From Flavobacterium sp. N2820 (lineage in GTDB: Bacteria > Bacteroidota > Bacteroidia > Flavobacteriales > Flavobacteriaceae): DNA of 64,000 bases. Position 1 is the stretch's first letter. Each line of letters opens with the position of its first letter. Under the pieces are notes generated by a model that worked only from the letters and a program-made list of their open reading frames with translations, made no database searches and had not been told where the DNA came from. Positions 60,512-64,000 of the stretch are shown here, piece after piece. A program made the position numbers and the translations under genes. The DNA is taken from NCBI RefSeq assembly GCF_025947285.1, contig NZ_CP110008.1, positions 1,317,001 through 1,381,000 of the forward strand. The letters run 5' to 3'.

Positions 60512-61063
60512 ATGATTTATAAATTCAGAGCTATTCTCGATGCTGAAGAAGATATTTTTAGAGATATTGCCATCGAAAGCGACAATACATTAGAAGATTT
60601 ACACAATGCTTTAATCAATGCGTTTGGTTTTGATGGTACAGAAGTAGGTGCTTTTTATACGTGTGCAAATGATTGGGCTTGGCATGAAGAAGATGGTATT
60701 CCGTTATTTGACACAGGTGATATTCCTGGCGAAATTAAAACCATGGCCGAATATAAGTTAGACGAATTAGTACACGAACAAAACACTAAATTAGTATATG
60801 TGTATGATTTGTTTTCTATGTGGACATTTTTCTTAGAATTAGCAGCTATCGAAGAAGACAAACAAATTGGTGAAATTTATCCAGCTTTACTATTTTCACA
60901 TGGTGAACTTCCAGCAGAAGCGCTTCAAAGCGGATTAAGAGGTGATTTGTCTGAAGAAGATATGTTTGGTGAGTTTGAAGATGATTTAGACGATGAGGAC
61001 TACGACATGTTTGACGGAGACGACAGTTTTGAAGACATGGGATTTGAAGAAAATTGGAATTAA
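60512..61063 (+). CDS. Plasmid pRiA4b ORF-3 family protein
   Basis: 183 residues from MIYKFRAILDAEEDIFRDIAI; the frame extends upstream into promoter sequence and that part is rejected. The core matches the pRiA4b ORF-3 fold (LEDLHNALINAFGFDGTEVGAFYTCANDWAWHEE ... KLVYVYDLFSMWTFFLEL). The C-terminal ~40 residues are extremely acidic (EEDMFGEFEDDLDDEDYDMFDG). Despite the plasmid name, this is a common chromosomal protein in Bacteroidota, of unknown function. Confidence 0.9.
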   Translation: MIYKFRAILDAEEDIFRDIAIESDNTLEDLHNALINAFGFDGTEVGAFYTCANDWAWHEEDGIPLFDTGDIPGEIKTMAEYKLDELVHEQNTKLVYVYDLFSMWTFFLELAAIEEDKQIGEIYPALLFSHGELPAEALQSGLRGDLSEEDMFGEFEDDLDDEDYDMFDGDDSFEDMGFEENWN

Positions 61064-61166
61064 ATAATTAGCCAATGTGCTAATATGGCAATGTGCCAAT
61101 TATAAAAACTTAATACTAACATTGTTAATTGGCTTATAGACCAATTGACGAATTGACACATTAATA
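61064..61166. repeat. Second AATGTGCCAAT spacer
   Basis: Contains GCAATGTGCCAATTATAA and later AATTGGCTTATAGACCAATTG and AATTGACACATT, related to the spacer at 49408-49499. Both are intergenic and rich in GCCAAT/ATTGGC pairs. Confidence 0.6.
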
Positions 61167-62225
61167 ATGATAAACTTATTTAACGCACATATTGAAAACC
61201 TATCTATTCATAGAGTAGGAAACAAAAGTAGAAACGAAGCCATTTTTTTATCCGATAATCCATACGGGTTAAATGACGAAATTATGCCTTTGCTAAAAGA
61301 ATATTTCTTTAAACCTTTCAGAGAAAAAGAAGAAAATTATTTTCAATTTGCGCATGAAGTAGACTTAGAATACAACGACATGTTCAATTTTGCAACCGAA
61401 GTTTTTAATAACCCAAGCGAAATTCACAACGTTTCAAAAAAAATCACGAAACACCTTTTTGAGCAATCTAATCATCCGCATATTAAAAATGGAGAAGTGT
61501 ATGTAGCCTATTTTACGCACGTTTCTATTGATAATAATGTAGTTGATGCGATTGGTGTTTTCAAAAGCGAAGTACAAACCGATTTCTTACAATTTGAAGA
61601 AAAAGAAAGTAACTTAGAAATGATTTTACAACAAGGAATCAACTTGAATAAGTTAGACAAAGGTTGTATCATTTTCAACTATAAAAAAGAAGAAGGCTAC
61701 AAAATTTTAACTGTAGATAGCAATCGTTATGATGCACGTTATTGGTTAGAGCATTTCTTATCAGTTGATGCTTTTCAAGATGAAAACTTCATGACTAAGA
61801 AATACTTGAAATTCTGTCAAGAGTTCGCTAAAGAAGTAGTTTTACCAGCCGAAGACAAACAACAAGAAGTATTGTTTATGAACCGTGCCATCAATCACTT
61901 TGCTAAAAATGATGAGTTTGAAGAAACGGCGTTCTTGAATGAAGTAATGCAAAATCCAGAGTTCATTCCAGAATTCAAAAATTATAAAGTAGATAAAGGA
62001 GCAAAATACAGCATCGAAGACGTTTCTAGTTTCCCAATTGCAAATGCAGCCGTGACTGATGTGCGTCGTACGTTAAAAAACACGATTCAATTAGACACGA
62101 ATATCCAAATCAAATTGGATTTTATCAACCCAGAAAGCGCGGAGAAATTCGTTGAAAAAGGTTGGGACGAAGAAAAGCAAATGTATTATTACTTGGTTTA
62201 CTTTAATAAAGAGCAGAAATCTTAA
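61167..62225 (+). CDS. Nucleoid-associated protein, NdpA/YejK family
   Basis: 352 residues, cytoplasmic. It follows the NdpA pattern: MINLFNAHIENLSIHRVGNKSRNE, then a helix-rich middle, with KGCIIFNYKKEEGYKILTVDSNRYDARYWLEHFLSVDAF and late FINPESAEKFVEKGWDEEK. NdpA homologues bind the nucleoid; their exact role is unclear. A strong terminator follows (62249-62284). Confidence 0.9.
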   Translation: MINLFNAHIENLSIHRVGNKSRNEAIFLSDNPYGLNDEIMPLLKEYFFKPFREKEENYFQFAHEVDLEYNDMFNFATEVFNNPSEIHNVSKKITKHLFEQSNHPHIKNGEVYVAYFTHVSIDNNVVDAIGVFKSEVQTDFLQFEEKESNLEMILQQGINLNKLDKGCIIFNYKKEEGYKILTVDSNRYDARYWLEHFLSVDAFQDENFMTKKYLKFCQEFAKEVVLPAEDKQQEVLFMNRAINHFAKNDEFEETAFLNEVMQNPEFIPEFKNYKVDKGAKYSIEDVSSFPIANAAVTDVRRTLKNTIQLDTNIQIKLDFINPESAEKFVEKGWDEEKQMYYYLVYFNKEQKS

Positions 62226-62248
62226 GGTATTTACATCCAAAATATTAA

Positions 62249-62284
62249 AACCTCAATTACAACCTTGTACTTGAGGTTTTTTTT
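62249..62284 (+). terminator. Rho-independent terminator
   Basis: 8 bp stem AACCTCAA / TTGAGGTT with a 14-base loop, followed by a T-run. Confidence 0.85.
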
Positions 62285-62318
62285 GAAAGAACTTTAACAA
62301 AATATTTGTTTAACTTTT

Positions 62319-62349
62319 TTGATTATAAATTAAACATTCTTTATCTTTG
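62319..62349 (+). promoter_or_regulatory. Flavobacterial promoter for the TetR-kinase pair
   Basis: TTG at 62319-62321 and TATCTTTG at 62342-62349, spacer of 20 bases, 17 bases before the start codon at 62367. Confidence 0.65.
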
Positions 62350-62366
62350 ATGAAATTTTAAAAGTC

Positions 62367-63026
62367 ATGGCAAAGAAGAAAGAGATTACTAATCAAGATA
62401 TTTTAGGTTTCTATATTGATTATTTTTTAGAAAATAACAAAGCGCCACATTCGGTATATAAATTTGCGAAGCATTACAACTTTGAAGAAGCTGTATTTTA
62501 TGCCAATTTTTCATCTTTTGAACAAATTGAAAAAACCTTTTTCACTTCATTATTTCAGCAAACAATAGTATTACTTGAAAAAAGTGAAGATTTTGAATCG
62601 TATGATGCTAGAACTAAATTATTAAGTTTTTACTTCACCTATTTCGAAATGTTAACCGCCAACAGAAGTTTTACGGTTGCCCTTTTAAAAGAAGATAAAA
62701 ACAAATTGAAAAGTCTTTCTAAATTGACAGAATTGAGAAAACACTTCAAACAATTCTTTGATACCCTAGAAATTGAAAAAATCGATTTAAAACAAGATAA
62801 GTTAGTTGAAATTCAAGAAAAAACCATGAGTGAAATGGCTTGGTTCCAATTTTTATTCACGTTGAAATTTTGGATAGATGACACTTCGCTTTCTTTTGAA
62901 AAAACAGATATTTTCATTGAAAAATCGGTCAATACCAGTTTTGATTTAATGGATATTGCACCTTTAAAAAGTTTAATTGACTTCGGAAAATTTATGTGGC
63001 AAGAAAAAGCTTCATTTAAAATGTAA
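62367..63026 (+). CDS. TetR-like transcriptional regulator
   Basis: 219 residues, all helical. The N-terminus (NQDILGFYIDYFLENNKAPHSVYKFAKHYNFEEAVFYANFSSFEQIEKTFF) has the helix-turn-helix of TetR-type regulators, though without the usual basic residues of the first helix. The remainder is a ligand-binding helical bundle ending WMDIAPL-like. It is co-directional with the UbiB-type kinase ~100 bases downstream, a recurrent pairing in flavobacteria. Confidence 0.85.
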   Translation: MAKKKEITNQDILGFYIDYFLENNKAPHSVYKFAKHYNFEEAVFYANFSSFEQIEKTFFTSLFQQTIVLLEKSEDFESYDARTKLLSFYFTYFEMLTANRSFTVALLKEDKNKLKSLSKLTELRKHFKQFFDTLEIEKIDLKQDKLVEIQEKTMSEMAWFQFLFTLKFWIDDTSLSFEKTDIFIEKSVNTSFDLMDIAPLKSLIDFGKFMWQEKASFKM

Positions 63027-63124
63027 TTAACATGAAATCGCTATAAACAAATATTTGTGGAAGCAAAATCCTTTAACAAAAAAGCGATACCATTTTTTAC
63101 CGCTAAAAAATAAAGTCAAAAAAA

Positions 63125-64000
63125 ATGAAAACTATAGATAGTATTCCTACATCAAAAATTCAGAGAGCATCCAAACTGATTCAAACTGGAGCAAAAGTTG
63201 GTGTAAATTACATTAAATATTATGGTGATAAAATCACTAAAACCGAAGCTGAAGCCAAAGAAAATCTAAACATTAACAATGCTTCTGACATTTACGACGG
63301 TTTGAAACAAATGAAAGGAAGCGCTTTGAAAGTAGCTCAAATGCTAAGCATGGACAAAAGTATTTTGCCTCGTGCTTATGTTGAAAAATTTTCATTAGCA
63401 CAATTTTCGGTTCCGCCATTGTCGCCACCTTTGGTAAATAAAACTTTTAAAAACTATTTTGGCAAACAGCCAAACGAAATATTTGACACTTTTAATGCCA
63501 CTTCAATAAATGCTGCAAGCATTGGTCAAGTGCACCAAGCGAGCAAGGATGGGAAAAATCTTGCTGTGAAAATTCAATTTCCTGGAGTGGCAGAAAGTAT
63601 TAGTTCTGATTTGGCTATGGTAAAACCAATTGCGATTAAAATGTTCAATATCAAAGGAAAAGATTCGGATAAATATTTCAAAGAAGTTGAAGATAAATTG
63701 ATTGAAGAAACCAATTATATCAACGAGGTAAAGCAAAGTATTGAAATGGCTGAAGCTTGTCAAAATATTCCAAATTTGATTTTTCCTAAATATTATCCTG
63801 AATGGTCATCGGAAAAAATCATTACTATGGATTGGATGACAGGCGAACATTTATCTGAATTCACTGCTCATAATACTGATACTGAAAAGTCGAATATTTT
63901 GGGTCAGACACTTTGGGATTTTTATATGTTTCAAATGCATAATTTACGAAAAGTGCATGCCGATCCGCATCCTGGAAATTTCTTAATTACAAAAAACACC
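63125..64000 (+). CDS. AarF/UbiB (ABC1) family kinase, cut by the window end
   Basis: The first 292 codons from the ATG at 63125; there is no stop before the window end. The ABC1-kinase pattern is present: KQMKGSALKVAQMLSMD (KxGQ-type helix), NAASIGQVHQA (A-rich nucleotide loop), GKNLAVKIQFPGV (VKIQxPG) and VHADPHPGNFLI (catalytic-like loop). UbiB proteins are atypical kinases or ATPases needed for quinone biosynthesis and lipid transport. The rest of the gene is outside the window. Confidence 0.95.
   Translation, partial: MKTIDSIPTSKIQRASKLIQTGAKVGVNYIKYYGDKITKTEAEAKENLNINNASDIYDGLKQMKGSALKVAQMLSMDKSILPRAYVEKFSLAQFSVPPLSPPLVNKTFKNYFGKQPNEIFDTFNATSINAASIGQVHQASKDGKNLAVKIQFPGVAESISSDLAMVKPIAIKMFNIKGKDSDKYFKEVEDKLIEETNYINEVKQSIEMAEACQNIPNLIFPKYYPEWSSEKIITMDWMTGEHLSEFTAHNTDTEKSNILGQTLWDFYMFQMHNLRKVHADPHPGNFLITKNT

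Overview
The window looks like chromosome from a flavobacterium (family Flavobacteriaceae, Flavobacterium-like). It is AT-rich. Many genes start just downstream of a TAnnTTTG promoter element, the -7 box typical of Bacteroidota. Several secreted proteins end in a type A T9SS sorting domain, and there are paired GH92 mannosidases, a carboxypeptidase-regulatory/TonB receptor, a fused isobutyryl-CoA mutase (IcmF) and LytTR/LytS-type signalling. The genes are mostly ordinary chromosomal ones, interrupted by a defence-like operon at the left edge, one REP-associated transposase (RAYT) and several small dispersed repeats.

Layout. 1-4215: a tightly packed four-gene operon (DGQHR/DndB-like protein with a C-terminal HEPN motif, DpnA-like adenine methyltransferase, PD-(D/E)XK nuclease with a DUF5655 tail, and an unknown protein). 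This is the best candidate for an undescribed system. 4513-6073: Crp/Fnr regulator, then a HbpS/GlcG-like protein and a transthyretin-like protein, with an FNR-type palindrome between regulator and targets. 6275-10840: two exported GH92 mannosidases in one transcript. 11057-16066: mixed genes, including a double-winged-helix methyltransferase and a seven-repeat RCC1 T9SS cargo protein. 16140-19019: sulfide/persulfide module (Crp/Fnr regulator, TauE/SafE exporter, CstB-like persulfide dioxygenase-rhodanese). 19230-20788: a frameshifted small membrane gene, a GyrI-like protein, and a RAYT whose own coding sequence carries REP palindromes. 20813-24238: icmF.

24367-36976: lipoprotein, T9SS protein, alpha/beta hydrolase, BtuF-like protein, tRNA-Ala(GGC), pentapeptide-repeat protein, cytochrome b561, three unknown or poorly known exported proteins, a DUF2975/YozG-type membrane-regulator pair and a small zinc-finger-like protein. 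Two long gene-free stretches (30444-30884, 31812-32464) hold hairpins and repeat-like DNA. 37041-41736: housekeeping block (ABM protein, MazG, DUF5606, peptide deformylase, RuvX, NlpE/META lipoprotein, DapD). 41752-48839: cell-surface glycan cluster (heptosyltransferase-like GT9, HAD-like, LicD, TagD-like and LicC-like nucleotidyltransferases, CDP-glycerol-type transferase, GT2, Kdo-kinase-like, pyruvyl transferase). It suggests phospho-alcohol decoration of LPS or a capsule. 48841-54064: TsaC/Sua5, CCA-adding enzyme, heme A synthase, CDP-alcohol phosphatidyltransferase and two thioredoxin-fold proteins. 54127-56916: LytTR response regulator, two 2TM proteins, and a LytS-type kinase that carries a third 2TM module fused to its C-terminus. 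56925-64000: TPR-like exported protein, TonB-dependent receptor, YCII-like protein, pRiA4b ORF-3 family protein, NdpA, TetR regulator, and an AarF/UbiB-type kinase cut by the window end.

All calls come from reading the sequence and recalling families. No database search or computation was run, so family names are recognition-based and residue positions are approximate unless a motif is given.
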